Assembly: GCF_037126465.1 (NCBI RefSeq)
Contig: NC_088206.1
Coordinates: 33,548,573 to 33,612,572 of the forward strand
Reading direction: 5' to 3'
DNA: 64,000 nt
Source of the DNA: Ornithodoros turicata
Taxonomy: Eukaryota; Arthropoda; Arachnida; Ixodida; Argasidae
The notes beneath the pieces were generated by a model. The model did not search any database, was not told the origin of the DNA, and worked only from the letters and a program-made list of their open reading frames with translations. Positions 60,401-62,818 of the stretch are shown here, piece by piece. A program made the position numbers and the translations under genes. Position 1 is the stretch's first letter. Every line of letters begins with the position of its first letter.

Positions 60401-62818
60401 ACTCTCACAGCCCTAACAGAAACATAACGTAGCGTCTCTCTTACTTTGGCAATGGGCACACGGATGAAGATCATATAATTGACACCTGACTACAATGCAT
60501 AAATTATGGGAAATAATCAAGTTTTTCCCAACTGATTGTCATAAACTTAAATATTATTTATTTATTTATTTAAATACCACAAGGGCCAAGTGGCATTACA
60601 CCAAGAATACGTTTGATTTTAAATTGTATATATGAACACGCACAAAGAAATATTACTCAGTACGTATTATTAAGGCCCCTGGTTTTCTGCTGCGGCAAAT
60701 TCAAAATTCTGCAGCACCGACTTGTAAATTCTGCGATGTGCCGCGGCAAGCAGTCAACGGCTGATTGAAATGGGAAGCACTTTACTTTTTTGGATAATGT
60801 GGGAACAAAAATATTTTATAAAACTACAGATTGAAAACACTGTTGTGGCTCAGCATTACATTCATGATATCTTGTGTTCTGCTCTGACAAAGACCTGCAC
60901 GTCACCTGCAATCATTTTATACCTGCTGAAAGATCTTTCAGCATCTACAGAGTTTATAGGAACTTCATAGGAGGATTATAGGAAGGAGCTTACAATACAT
61001 GCCCTGTGGACGTTACATTACACAATTTGTGTTTCTTGGCTGTAGGCATTATTTTGGAGTCTTTAAAGGCAAACTCCCAGACATCAAATCCAAGTCCCCC
61101 ACTGCCACCGCTAAACGGCACATGGGAGGGACCCCGCCCCTTGCTTAGCCGAACAACATCAACAACTTTATTTCACCTCAGGCAAAGTATGCGCAATAAA
61201 CTTGGACTAACGTTATCTTAAGCTAAGCTATAATCTGTCTGTGCTGGTCCTGCAGCATTGGCAGTTTGGTAAAGCAGGCTTCACCTCATACAGGGAAGCT
61301 TCAGGCGAAGCCAGCTTTCGGGAGCTGTCGTTCGTATTCGGCTAATAGTCGGATATTCGGAAATCCGAATATTGGGTGTGCGATTCGCGAATGAAGTACT
61401 TCGAGTGATTGATATTTGATTCGAACTGAGAACTCGAATATACGCACACCCCTAAAAATAAGGGATTCCGTGCCAAACGAAGGATTCCGCGATATTTCGC
61501 GGAACCGTGGAAAACCTGGGGTCTTACGTATTATAAAGTACGTGTTACATTTTGTTACAATGTATATCTATAAAACACAGTATTCTACAGTAAACATACA
61601 CTGACCACCATACACTCAGAAGCTATGCCCACGTCCAACATAACAATATTTTACAGTACATGAAGATAGTTAAAGAGTGAGGCACAAAGTTGAGCATGAT
61701 CTGTGACTCGAACAATGTCACTGTGCGGCAGACCATTCCATTCTTGAATGACATATGGGAGGAAAATTATAATATATCACAGTGCTGCAGTTTACTGGCA
61801 CAATCTTTAAAGGATGATCATGCCATGTGAAAATGGGTTTAGCATTAGTAATACATTTTTAATTGAGAGCTTTGTGGTAGTAAATTCTGTGGACAAGTGA
61901 GACATTTTATGAAGGCAGGATAATGGGAGATGTTTTGTGTCCGACATGTGCTGTGTTAGTGTTTATGCTACAGTTGTATTCCTTGCGTGAAAACGTTATG
62001 TAGCAATTAGCGTCATGCAGTGCCATGATAAAGAAAAGTTTCTCCTCAATGGAAGCATGTACAAATTGCTTGGCAGACACAAAAGCGAATATAGTACATG
62101 TACAGCATGGGACAAAAGTTCACGGGACACCGGGGTGCCGCATTTCTCCATTGGGGCGATGCCCTGTGAACAAACAGAGGCAGGCAGATATACTGAGAGA
62201 TTGATAGAATAGCTGGTCACCCGTTTCTTATTCAATCTCTCCCTTTAAACTAGCACTCTTCCTGACAACCGCTGCGATGAAGAAATATGCCAGTGCCGTG
62301 TTCCATAAACTTTCGTCCCAAGCTGTACTCTCCTGCTGTTGTTAAACATGCAATCTCCTGTACTTTTGCAAGCATTTATCTGTCTGCCACTGAGTATGGC
62401 CATGTGACAAGTGTGCGGACAGGTAAGTTTCCATCAAGTCCCAGTTCTCATAAAAACAAAGAAAAGGATTATTAGTACATAGATTCACTTTAGATGCAGT
62501 GATGTTGCAAGCTGTCTGTACAGTAATATGTCAGTACTGACCTTCAATGATGGAGCACCTATGGTATTTAAGACTTGCAATTTTGTTAGTATGTGCATGT
62601 AATTTGCTTCAGAAGTGCTAATTTGAGTAAATGCATGTCAATCTTGTGTCACCAAAAGCTCACTGCACGTGAATGATTGACCCACCAATTACACCTTCAT
62701 ATCTGCAGCAATATCCTGTGGGCACACAGAAGTCAGCTTCGCCAATGGAAATCAAGACAGTCACCAGCTACAAGAGCATGCCAACACGAAAAAAAGAAAT
62801 GTTAAGGGGATACTCCAG
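3310..62818 (+). CDS. FGD6: FGD5/FGD6-like FYVE-RhoGEF-PH gene, partial, 11 exons in window
   Basis: Family role: guanine-nucleotide exchange factor for a Rho-type GTPase (Cdc42 in the FGD family), membrane-targeted through PH and FYVE domains and acting on actin and endosomal traffic. Seen: eleven exons with AG acceptors and GT donors (one GC donor) join in phase to give, in order, DH domain, first PH domain and FYVE finger. Diagnostic motifs are [15 protein letters not shown] in the DH domain, [16 protein letters not shown] at the start of PH, and [13 protein letters not shown] and RVC in FYVE. By recall the DH wording is closest to FGD6, but FGD5 cannot be excluded. The N-terminal region and the second PH domain are outside the window. 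Introns measure about 8.7, 1.5, 6.1, 0.8, 5.5, 2.3, 17.7, 5.0, 0.06 and 10.4 kb. All large mobile elements listed here lie in these introns. Confidence 0.93.
3478..4321. other. Intron sequence before the gypsy element
   Basis: Starts with the gtaagt donor of exon a. AT-rich, with a short GATA-rich simple stretch near 3883-3900. No other feature seen. Confidence 0.7.
4326..4453 (-). repeat. 3' LTR of the gypsy element
   Basis: Direct repeat of 9402-9529, beginning TGACGCAAG and ending CGTATCA on the + strand. The internal side carries a purine run on the element strand (GGGGGGGATAG, 4454-4464), the expected plus-strand primer. Confidence 0.93.
4487..5826 (-). pseudogene. pol: pol, integrase
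   Basis: The zinc-binding domain begins in the RNase H frame ([19 protein letters not shown]), then the frame breaks near 5440. The CTDCQRRK half of the zinc site and the catalytic core continue in the +1 frame. The core shows [18 protein letters not shown] and GATERLNRT, with 35 residues between the second Asp and the Glu (DD35E). A GPY/F-like module ([12 protein letters not shown]) follows. It stops at 4487 just before the polypurine tract, and no chromodomain is visible. Confidence 0.9.
5827..6063 (-). pseudogene. pol: pol, RNase H C-terminal segment
   Basis: Same frame as the reverse transcriptase. Reads [19 protein letters not shown] and [11 protein letters not shown], the second half of the gypsy RNase H, and ends at a TAG (5827-5829) inside the usual DADALSR tether, where Leu is expected. 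Confidence 0.9.
6064..7317 (-). pseudogene. pol: pol, reverse transcriptase and start of RNase H
   Basis: Reverse transcriptase motifs appear in order: [41 protein letters not shown], then a TGA at 6625-6627 (probably a former Trp) only a few codons before the catalytic YLDD. Reading continues through the thumb ([15 protein letters not shown]) into RNase H ([15 protein letters not shown]). A TAA at 6064-6066 interrupts the RNase H domain. Normal gypsy pol has no break here, so this is a relic. Confidence 0.92.
7232..8040 (-). pseudogene. pol: pol, aspartic protease segment
   Basis: This frame lies -1 to gag and overlaps its end. It contains the protease active site in [13 protein letters not shown] and the downstream [16 protein letters not shown] strand typical of retroelement proteases. 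It ends at a stop at 7232, while the reverse transcriptase continues in another frame from about 7317. A one-base indel near 7310 is the simplest explanation. Confidence 0.85.
8035..9363 (-). CDS. gag: gag polyprotein of the gypsy element (open)
   Basis: An open frame of about 442 codons from the ATG at 9361-9363. Upstream in-frame codons run into the primer site and LTR, so this is the first plausible start. A capsid-like region ([30 protein letters not shown]) is followed by a Pro/Gln-rich segment and one CCHC-like knuckle, [14 protein letters not shown], in which the expected His is Tyr. The C-terminus is Arg/Ser/Pro rich. It ends at TAG and overlaps the next frame, which is shifted by -1, as in gag-pol elements that use ribosomal frameshifting. 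No stop breaks gag although pol is broken. Confidence 0.85.
   Translation of the reverse strand: MTALPRSSRRLRGLGPEFPMAGDDPAQHPGSAPNVVTDGTSYADVLAGPPPRYYPRRDREASTFSGKRGENPTQWLHEYRRVSDVNGWDDSFKLANVIFYLSGTARIWFENHEDSLNSWDEFQSQLTALFGNSHDQKKEAETILSTRAQLANETCTDYIENVLKLCCTVKPDMSEEDKPGHLLKGIAEDVFNFLTFQSVTSVRDLVEETRKFEALRRTRVTTTTVQRLPNVVPTVAAVHNAPEDLASMIRRIVHDETQAAFRNALPTPHTVPLLYNAVQDQIQRVLPLPRQQAPPPVYHPYVYPNGGAVSPVDNAAGGAHYPPVDNRGATFAFRTLPTQGPPIQRYNPGCTADDCPICFGCGRVGYIRRYCRNTAAYLNYFSNQSQQDHDRRPSDPLQDSPHRSFSPTRRYSRRQSLSPPPRQLPRDRTPSPQFRPEPPLGN
9402..9529 (-). repeat. 5' LTR and adjacent primer-binding site
   Basis: Same 128 bp as the other LTR with six substitutions. Two bases inside it, the + strand at 9382-9399 ends ...CCTCCACCA like the 3' end of a tRNA. 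On the element strand this is an 18 nt primer-binding site starting TGG. I do not assign the tRNA. Confidence 0.88.
9534..12214. other. Intron; possible LINE 3' end near 10240
   Basis: AT-rich and without a recognisable exon. At about 10236-10330 the strand reads like the reversed 3' end of a non-LTR retroelement: an A/T5-type tail (TTTTATTTTATTTCC) followed by non-coding sequence. The 140-codon ORF at 11172-11594 has no domain and is judged chance. A short ATT run lies at 12157-12172. Confidence 0.45.
12215..12366 (+). CDS. FGD6: FGD exon b: DH domain
   Basis: Begins in phase 0 with [10 protein letters not shown] after a TAG acceptor that has a T-rich tract. It encodes the middle DH helices ([20 protein letters not shown]) and stops after two bases of a Trp codon at a gtaagt donor. 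The next exon supplies the third base. Length is 152 bp. Confidence 0.95.
12367..13856. other. Intron between exons b and c
   Basis: Only low-complexity T-rich runs (near 12750 and 13170) and short chance ORFs are seen. No mobile element was recognised. Confidence 0.6.
13857..14013 (+). CDS. FGD6: FGD exon c: DH domain
   Basis: One base completes the split Trp codon, then [20 protein letters not shown] reads in frame to a gtgagt donor, phase 0. The residues match the conserved 'IADI..K.GP.LK.Y..Y' block of FGD DH domains. Length is 157 bp. Confidence 0.95.
14659..14798. mobile_element. pogo/Tigger-type MITE end, fragment
   Basis: Starts TA|CAGTAAAACCTGCACG, the CAGT-type terminus shared by many elements in this window, and runs until the next insertion at 14799. 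The other end was not found. Confidence 0.45.
14799..15185 (+). mobile_element. hAT-like MITE family E, 5' part
   Basis: Opens with TAAGGCCCCTGGTTTTC and matches the full copy at 60671-61526 for roughly 390 bp with internal gaps, then diverges after TCTTTAAAGG. Truncated copy. Confidence 0.75.
15494..16110. repeat. 617 bp palindromic (foldback) element
   Basis: Two arms of about 270-290 bp in inverted orientation around a spacer near 15782-15848. Matching pieces include AGAGTTAACTGG / CCAGTTAACTCT, GGTGTCCGCCTTGCCATGAGCT and its reverse, and the ATCTCATTGATACAC pair. Arms have diverged (some tens of differences). No ORF or terminal signature identifies the family. Confidence 0.85.
16149..17090 (-). 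pseudogene. Second gypsy-like pol fragment (RT-RNase H)
   Basis: Three antisense frames give pieces of a Ty3/gypsy-type polymerase. [13 protein letters not shown] retains the DD of the catalytic box but has lost its usual Tyr. [19 protein letters not shown] is the thumb. [20 protein letters not shown] with [10 protein letters not shown] is RNase H. Gag, integrase and LTRs were not found. The sequence differs from the element at 4326-9529, so it is a separate, older insertion. Confidence 0.85.
17145..17490 (-). mobile_element. Family E MITE fragment, inverted
   Basis: Reverse-complement match to the middle of the copies at 23715-24446 and 60671-61526, for example ACGACAC..CCCGAAAGTGGGCTTCACC and CTCCCACATGCAGTTTAGCGG. 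Both ends are missing. Confidence 0.65.
18670..19567 (+). pseudogene. Dead hAT transposase
   Basis: Two open pieces. The first (to 18918) has a BED-finger-like end, [16 protein letters not shown]. The second (19139-19567) has the hAT catalytic blocks [31 protein letters not shown] and [15 protein letters not shown]. About 220 bp of non-coding sequence separates them. The domain carrying the catalytic Glu and the C-terminal dimerisation domain are absent. The flank to about 19815 is rich in ATTCG-type words like hAT subterminal repeats. It is homologous to but clearly different from the intact transposase at 34406-36205. Confidence 0.88.
20082..20279 (+). CDS. FGD6: FGD exon d: catalytic DH core
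   Basis: Carries the most conserved RhoGEF segment ([17 protein letters not shown]), the helix that contacts the GTPase in DH domains, followed by [20 protein letters not shown]. The exon starts right after the AG of ctatag with QSPRC and is in phase 0 at both ends. The donor is gtaggt. Length is 198 bp, 66 codons. Confidence 0.97.
20280..21081. mobile_element. Tc1/mariner-like debris in intron d-e
   Basis: The word AATTATTRGGCAA occurs three times (near 20336, 20489 and 20515), as in the ends of Tc1-like elements with internal iterons. The rest is AT-rich with no convincing transposase. Low support. Confidence 0.35.
21082..21153 (+). CDS. FGD6: FGD exon e: DH-PH junction
   Basis: Twenty-four codons in phase 0 ([20 protein letters not shown], then KPGR) between a cttgtag acceptor and a gtgaga donor. 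This corresponds to the linker between DH and PH in FGD proteins. Confidence 0.94.
22180..22890. mobile_element. 711 bp MITE with CAGT termini and TA target duplication
   Basis: Left TA|CAGTGGGCTCCCGTTAA and right TTAACGGGAGTTCACTG|TA are inverted repeats flanked by TA. Non-coding. The termini differ from the enclosing element. Confidence 0.8.
23180..23690 (-). pseudogene. pogo/Tigger-type DDE transposase relic
   Basis: Reads [18 protein letters not shown] and [19 protein letters not shown], then an in-frame TAG at 23352-23354, then [11 protein letters not shown] and [11 protein letters not shown]. These are the blocks around the second and third catalytic Asp of the DDE_1 (Tigger/jerky) superfamily. 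The segment with the first Asp is not recognisable. Confidence 0.85.
23715..24446 (+). mobile_element. Family E hAT-like MITE, 5'-truncated
   Basis: Closely parallels 60780-61526, including ATGTGGGAACAAAAA, TCATTTTATACCTGCT and the end GGAAGACCCCGGGCCTTA. The first ~110 bp are missing at the junction with the transposase relic. Confidence 0.78.
25040..26684. other. Intron e-f remainder
   Basis: Contains a CAGT-type terminus (TA|CAGTAAATCTTCATTA at 25770) without a partner. Another such end, read in reverse, lies at 24718 just inside the old hAT shell. No exon or transposase. Confidence 0.5.
26685..26753 (+). CDS. FGD6: FGD exon f: start of first PH domain
   Basis: Twenty-three codons in phase 0 encoding [20 protein letters not shown] and then FVL, the first strands of the PH fold. 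The acceptor is ctcctag and the donor gtatgt. Confidence 0.94.
26754..29032. other. Intron f-g, no recognised element
   Basis: A poly-T run lies near 26969-26991. Stretches of higher GC at 27000-27250 and 27700-28000 have no open frame with a known domain. Nothing else supported. Confidence 0.5.
29033..29196 (+). CDS. FGD6: FGD exon g: first PH domain, GC donor
   Basis: Encodes [20 protein letters not shown] through RSFILSA, the body of the PH sandwich. The coding phase requires the exon to end at AG|gcaagt. This is a GC-AG intron with an otherwise perfect donor consensus, and it joins two bases of a Ser codon to the first base of the next exon. No GT in this stretch restores the frame. Confidence 0.93.
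29640..30230 (-). mobile_element. LINE-like 3' debris with TA microsatellite
   Basis: A/T-rich tails in reverse orientation, TA runs at 29807-29825 and 29948-29963, and a later segment whose wording (preceding poly-A-like GAAAAAAAATTTTTTG) resembles the 3' flank near 61735. A 120 bp unit between the TA runs carries a hammerhead-like remnant. No reverse transcriptase seen. Confidence 0.35.
29837..29870 (+). other. Hammerhead-like motif, degenerate
   Basis: A 5 bp stem (GGCAG 29844-29848, CTGCC 29855-29859) is followed by GAAAC (29860-29864) and GTCGAC. The CUGANGA box before the stem reads CATCGA. It is flanked on both sides by TA microsatellite. Confidence 0.25.
30234..30480. mobile_element. 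CAGT-type pogo/Tigger MITE end, fragment
   Basis: TA|CAGTCGCCGACCGATTTTTC begins a GC-richer stretch with repeated TCGG words. No matching inverted end was found nearby. Confidence 0.45.
31280..31573 (-). pseudogene. THAP zinc-finger fragment, 3' exon
   Basis: After a T-rich tract and CAG acceptor the antisense frame reads [19 protein letters not shown] and then [17 protein letters not shown]. These match the second half of a THAP domain (W..SE.SRVCS.HF, then the IFP box). The C-x2-H half of the C2CH zinc site is present. It runs on for about 40 residues to a stop at 31280. Confidence 0.72.
31677..31745 (-). pseudogene. THAP zinc-finger fragment, 5' half
   Basis: The antisense frame reads [18 protein letters not shown], like the first Cys pair of a THAP domain, then hits a stop. 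No ATG precedes it in frame and no clean donor follows. With 31280-31573 it suggests one decayed two-exon THAP gene or P-type transposon inside the host intron. Confidence 0.5.
31746..32086. other. GC-rich intron stretch, no feature
   Basis: No domain-bearing frame and no repeat with a partner in the window. Confidence 0.4.
32090..33889. mobile_element. Harbinger-like MITE with TAA target duplication
   Basis: Ends GGGCCAGTTCTCACTTGGC and GCCAAGTGAGAACTGGCCC are inverted and flanked by TAA on both sides (32087-32089, 33890-33892). A GGGCC start with a 3 bp TWA duplication fits PIF/Harbinger. Internal inverted segments (GGCGGATCC / GGATCCGCC, CGCGACAAGCGAC / GTCGCTTGTCGCG) make it foldable. 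It carries the 815 bp MITE listed next. Confidence 0.75.
32933..33747. mobile_element. 815 bp MITE, family A copy 1 (nested)
   Basis: About 30 bp inverted ends (TATATTAAAAGGGAGTCTGG... / ...CCCTTTTAATATA). The interior matches copy 2 at 33892-37210, e.g. GTTAGGCCTAGT and AAAATGGCG words in the same order. Non-coding. Confidence 0.75.
34194..36638 (-). mobile_element. Structurally intact hAT transposon
   Basis: A 2445 bp element with inverted termini beginning TAGGGCTGTGCGAAT at both ends, many TCGAATA-type subterminal words, and a perfect 8 bp target duplication AAAATAAC (34186-34193 and 36639-36646). It encodes one uninterrupted 599-codon transposase. The perfect duplication and intact ORF suggest a recent insertion and possible activity. 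Confidence 0.95.
34406..36205 (-). CDS. hAT transposase, full length, BED finger
   Basis: 599 residues from an ATG at 36203-36205 to TGA. An N-terminal BED zinc finger (C24, C27, H44, H49) would bind DNA. Catalytic Asp candidates are D170 in [10 protein letters not shown] and D238 in [10 protein letters not shown], with [11 protein letters not shown] after the second, and Glu 373 in [15 protein letters not shown]. The C-terminal hATC dimerisation domain (about 515-599) reads [22 protein letters not shown] and [14 protein letters not shown]. All expected blocks are present with no stop or frameshift, and length is normal for ZBED/Ac-like transposases. It lies antisense to the host gene with 5' and 3' non-coding flanks of about 430 and 210 bp inside the element. 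Confidence 0.95.
   Translation of the reverse strand: MSRSAAKSAIWQYFTKVTSEDAKCNACDATLRTPSSTTTPLANHLKNKHHSLYVRFLEAGGKKRANEKVSSQETLQATYQKRTLPEKERDAITQRIARMLAMDLQPFDIVEHTGFKELIAYLQPLYNIPHRTTFSRSVIPALYESTVQNLKKEIRDDAEKGLQSISFTTDLWTSRANHSYICVTCHYLTSDFQIKTMTLANVHMPEKHSALNIQNRLASVIEEWGLPTEQLPVFVVTDNARNITSAVKAMDVIHLPCMAHTLQLAIKDAKEQTTGIGALCKKARAIVGHYKHSPQALRRLKEYQQRTEIAPVGLIQDVDTRWNSEYDMMCRLLKLKEAIALELLSSDNGVENLTPGEWEAACGMVTALQPIAEATKGLSGEKYSTISSVIPFLYGSEAVLKQQVVAEGQASLFAAHLLKSLKVRFAFHTECKELQIATACDPRYKDIFCTEPLQRTLLVNTVAAEMPTGTPSVAEQPSAYGSHHTEPSCSSVWDSIDQLRTHSNKKATSQRSDHIVEEVKSFFSMPVISRKEDPLHFWRTIGKVTFPNLAKVALKYLGVPATEVPSERLFSVAGNTVTVRRESLTPQHVEHLVFLHNNL
37211..37427. mobile_element. MITE family A copy 3, truncated
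   Basis: Repeats the left half of copy 2 (GTGTATGCCAAAGGGAGTC through GGCGGCGTAGCTTGGAACGG) immediately next to copy 2's right end and stops at the long-inverted-repeat element. Confidence 0.7.
37428..38440 (+). repeat. Left ~1 kb inverted arm
   Basis: Pairs with 39645-40635. Homology ends at AAGCATATTTACTGTA. Confidence 0.88.
39141..39501. mobile_element. 361 bp MITE with TTAA target duplication
   Basis: TTAA|AGGTGTTGTGACA ... TGTCGCAACACCT|TTAA. TTAA targets are typical of piggyBac- and Kolobok-type elements. Non-coding, nested in the long-inverted-repeat element. Confidence 0.75.
39645..40635 (-). repeat. Right ~1 kb inverted arm
   Basis: Reverse complement of the left arm with scattered substitutions and small indels. 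Begins inside TACTGTAAATATGCTT and ends GAGATGGAACTAGCC. Confidence 0.88.
40706..41713 (+). mobile_element. Non-autonomous hAT with BED-finger remnant
   Basis: Inverted ends CAGGGTGTCGGAGCGAACCG / GGTTCGACACCCTG and a perfect 8 bp duplication GGGGAGAG (40698-40705, 41714-41721). Subterminal GAACCGGAAC words recur at both ends. A + strand frame at 41355-41470 reads [19 protein letters not shown], the start of a BED finger, so this is probably an internal deletion derivative of a coding hAT. Confidence 0.88.
41805..42083 (-). pseudogene. mariner transposase relic, main part
   Basis: Reads [19 protein letters not shown] and [19 protein letters not shown], the mariner block around the second catalytic Asp, which is His here (FWH for FWD). 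Closer to the break a HTH-like segment reads [20 protein letters not shown]. Frameshifts separate the two. It is split from its N-terminal end by the insertion at 42084. Confidence 0.82.
42654..42785. repeat. Single arm of a foldback repeat
   Basis: GACTATCCTTG.. and GCTGACCAAGAGCGAGG onward match the arms of the foldback at 54311-54744 for about 130 bp. No inverted partner here. Confidence 0.75.
44122..44510. repeat. 195 bp tandem duplication
   Basis: 44122-44316 and 44317-44510 repeat in tandem with few differences, starting GAGTAGCGCCGCTCATG and ending in a CG dinucleotide run. The paralogous copy at 59398 has a single unit. Confidence 0.9.
44639..45016. mobile_element. CACGACC-type MITE, copy 1
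   Basis: Inverted ends CACGACCTAC...CTAGAGACCTGG and CCAGGTCTCTAG...GTAGGTCATG with an 8 bp duplication ACAGCGGT (44631-44638, 45017-45024). The paralogous hAT copy 2 lacks it, giving the empty site. Confidence 0.85.
45558..45650 (-). pseudogene. mariner transposase relic, N-terminal piece
   Basis: Antisense [10 protein letters not shown] joins across the TA duplication to IIKFLAREG at 42083. This shows that the 3.5 kb between the pieces was inserted into mariner coding sequence. Confidence 0.65.
45651..46932. other. Intron g-h, final part
   Basis: No exon or recognisable element. A 96-codon ORF at 46335-46625 has no known domain. Contains ordinary acceptor-side sequence before exon h. Confidence 0.5.
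46933..47026 (+). CDS. FGD6: FGD exon h: C-terminal helix of first PH domain
   Basis: One base completes Ser, then [20 protein letters not shown] carries the invariant Trp of the PH C-terminal helix. Donor gtaggt, phase 0. The exon is separated from the previous one by a 17.7 kb intron that contains the intact hAT transposon and the long-inverted-repeat element. Confidence 0.95.
47563..47770 (+). mobile_element. tRNA-derived SINE, tick Ruka-like
   Basis: The head has A-box-like TGGTAACGTGTTGG and B-box-like GGGTTCAATCTTGG, so an internal Pol III promoter is plausible. The body includes GAACCCCAGGTGGCCAAATT, close to the body of SINEs I recall from ixodid ticks. This is the best single hint to the organism. 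Confidence 0.6.
47771..48603. other. Intron h-i, unassigned repeat-like DNA
   Basis: GC-richer segment 48230-48480 with GAGTTAACT and GTGACGTCAC words looks repeat-derived but has no partner in the window. Confidence 0.4.
48604..48789 (-). CDS. Small ORF with one C2H2 zinc finger
   Basis: 62 codons from an ATG at 48787-48789. [20 protein letters not shown] plus IYNTH fits C-x2-C-x12-H-x4-H exactly, followed by a helical Leu-rich tail ([14 protein letters not shown]). The frame stays open upstream to 48912 without another Met. It could be the end of a longer spliced protein, a transposon accessory, or a relic. Function unknown. Confidence 0.45.
   Translation of the reverse strand: MEEARKFECEFCDEMFSSDQHVQNHIYNTHQLVACEVRELLLCVLELAKDQNSTTVSRNVW
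49449..50177. mobile_element. 729 bp pogo/Tigger-like MITE
   Basis: TA|CAGTGAAACCTCCCTATC ... GGAGGTTTTTACTG|TA. Internal TAGGGAGGTGTCCGA words repeat near both ends. Non-coding. Confidence 0.82.
50178..51347. other. Intron h-i, nothing recognised
   Basis: No domain-bearing frame and no terminal repeat pair identified. Confidence 0.45.
51348..51938. mobile_element. Probable hAT-like MITE
   Basis: Ends AGGGTTCGCACAGGACCTTG and, in reverse, AGGGTTCTGACAG..., with CCTTGAA words near both. Flanking 8-mers match only partly, so the boundaries are approximate. Confidence 0.5.
52053..52196 (+). CDS. FGD6: FGD exon i: FYVE zinc finger, first half
   Basis: After a Ser/Glu-rich linker the exon reads [20 protein letters not shown] and then [10 protein letters not shown]. 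It contains the WxxD motif, the basic RRHHCRACG motif that binds phosphatidylinositol-3-phosphate in FYVE domains, and four of the eight zinc cysteines. Both ends are in phase 0. Confidence 0.97.
52259..52358 (+). CDS. FGD6: FGD exon j: FYVE zinc finger, second half
   Basis: Follows a 62 bp intron. Encodes [15 protein letters not shown] and [14 protein letters not shown], supplying the last four zinc cysteines and the RVC motif. It ends one base into a codon at gtaagt. Confidence 0.96.
52433..53210. mobile_element. Foldback MITE with ~235 bp arms
   Basis: Begins about 75 bp after the exon j donor. Left CATAGGGTGTTCATTTTTATC and right GATAAAAATGAACACCCTGTAT start long inverted arms; deeper in, GATAGCAGAATGGGAGACAA (52619-52638) pairs with TTGTCTCCCATTCTGCTATC. 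TA-type ends. Non-coding. Confidence 0.82.
53211..54310. other. Intron j-k; one CAGT-type terminus at 53829
   Basis: GAATTAACGCGAGTCTACTG|TA at 53810-53831 is the right end of a pogo/Tigger-like element. TCTGAATTA-type words occur from 53280 on, but no left end was found. Confidence 0.45.
54311..54744. repeat. 434 bp foldback element
   Basis: Arms of about 200 bp (GACTATCCTTGCATTTGCTG / ..GCAAACGCAAGGATAGTC) enclose a second inverted pair (CCATGGCGCACCAATCT and its reverse). Both arms include the CCAATAGGAGGAC / GTCCTCCTATTGG pair. A solo arm sits at 42654-42785. Confidence 0.88.
55063..55162. repeat. Hairpin enclosing a tRNA T-arm-like sequence
   Basis: 29 bp arms pair at 28 positions around a 42 nt loop. 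The loop contains CCAGGTTCGATTCCTGG (55116-55132), a perfect 5 bp stem with a TTCGATT loop and a B-box match. It is too short for a tRNA and lacks D and anticodon arms. Confidence 0.7.
55173..55984. other. Intron j-k, nothing recognised
   Basis: AT-rich with chance ORFs only. Confidence 0.5.
57641..58930. mobile_element. 1290 bp iteron-ended element, third-level insertion
   Basis: Both ends carry clustered, mutually inverted ~11-14 bp words of the type TTTGATCGAACGCCG (about 57651-57770 and 58795-58915). The flanks are TAAAAAGG on both sides (57633-57640, 58931-58938). The related MITE at 42284-42300 shows the uninterrupted site. An 8 bp duplication suggests a hAT- or P-type mechanism. No transposase found. 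Confidence 0.75.
59244..59325. repeat. 18 bp iterons, about 4.5 copies
   Basis: ATTCGTATCATCCCGAA is repeated head to tail with A/G alternation at one position. Lies just inside the right end of the pogo-like element. Confidence 0.88.
59757..60156. mobile_element. CACGACC-type MITE, copy 2
   Basis: Ends CACGACCTACTAGATTATAA / TTATAATCTAGTAAGTCGTG with a perfect 8 bp duplication AGCCGAAG (59749-59756, 60157-60164). hAT copy 1 has the empty site near 44592. Confidence 0.88.
60547..61980 (-). mobile_element. LINE-like 3' tail, interrupted by MITE E
   Basis: A reversed (AAAT)n tail at 60551-60573 is followed by non-coding sequence that continues after 61534 once the MITE is removed. No reverse transcriptase, so the class is inferred from the tail only. 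Confidence 0.4.
60671..61526 (+). mobile_element. Family E hAT-like MITE, complete copy
   Basis: Imperfect inverted ends TAAGGCCCCTGGTTTTC / GAAAACCTGGGGTCTTA and a perfect 8 bp duplication CGTATTAT (60663-60670, 61527-61534). 856 bp, non-coding. Reference copy for the fragments near 14.8, 17.1 and 23.7 kb. Confidence 0.9.
62103..62325. mobile_element. 223 bp Tc1/mariner-type MITE
   Basis: TA|CAGCATGGGACAAAAGTTCA ... AAACTTTCGTCCCAAGCTG|TA. Inverted ends agree at most positions over about 28 bp. Non-coding. Confidence 0.82.
62709..62818 (+). CDS. FGD6: FGD exon k: linker toward second PH domain (probable)
   Basis: Two bases complete the Ser codon left by exon j, then 36 codons stay open and end in [10 protein letters not shown] at a gtaaac donor, phase 0. 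The region aligns loosely with the Lys-rich linker before the second PH domain of FGD proteins. Another frame is also open across the exon but does not fit the phase of exon j. Support is phase plus splice sites rather than strong homology. Confidence 0.68.

Larger units (their letters stand above)
55993..60415. mobile_element. Non-autonomous hAT, copy 2
   Basis: Ends TAAGGCTGTGCGAGTAG / TACTCTCACAGCCCTA with a perfect 8 bp duplication ACAGAAAC (55985-55992, 60416-60423). Body collinear with copy 1 (42901-45236). It is longer because of nested insertions at 57184-59350 and 59757-60156. Confidence 0.92.

Noticed and set aside
62711..62818. Alternative reading of exon k giving [16 protein letters not shown].
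   Set aside because: Open, but it does not fit the phase left by exon j. The in-phase reading also gives a Lys-rich linker ending in phase 0.
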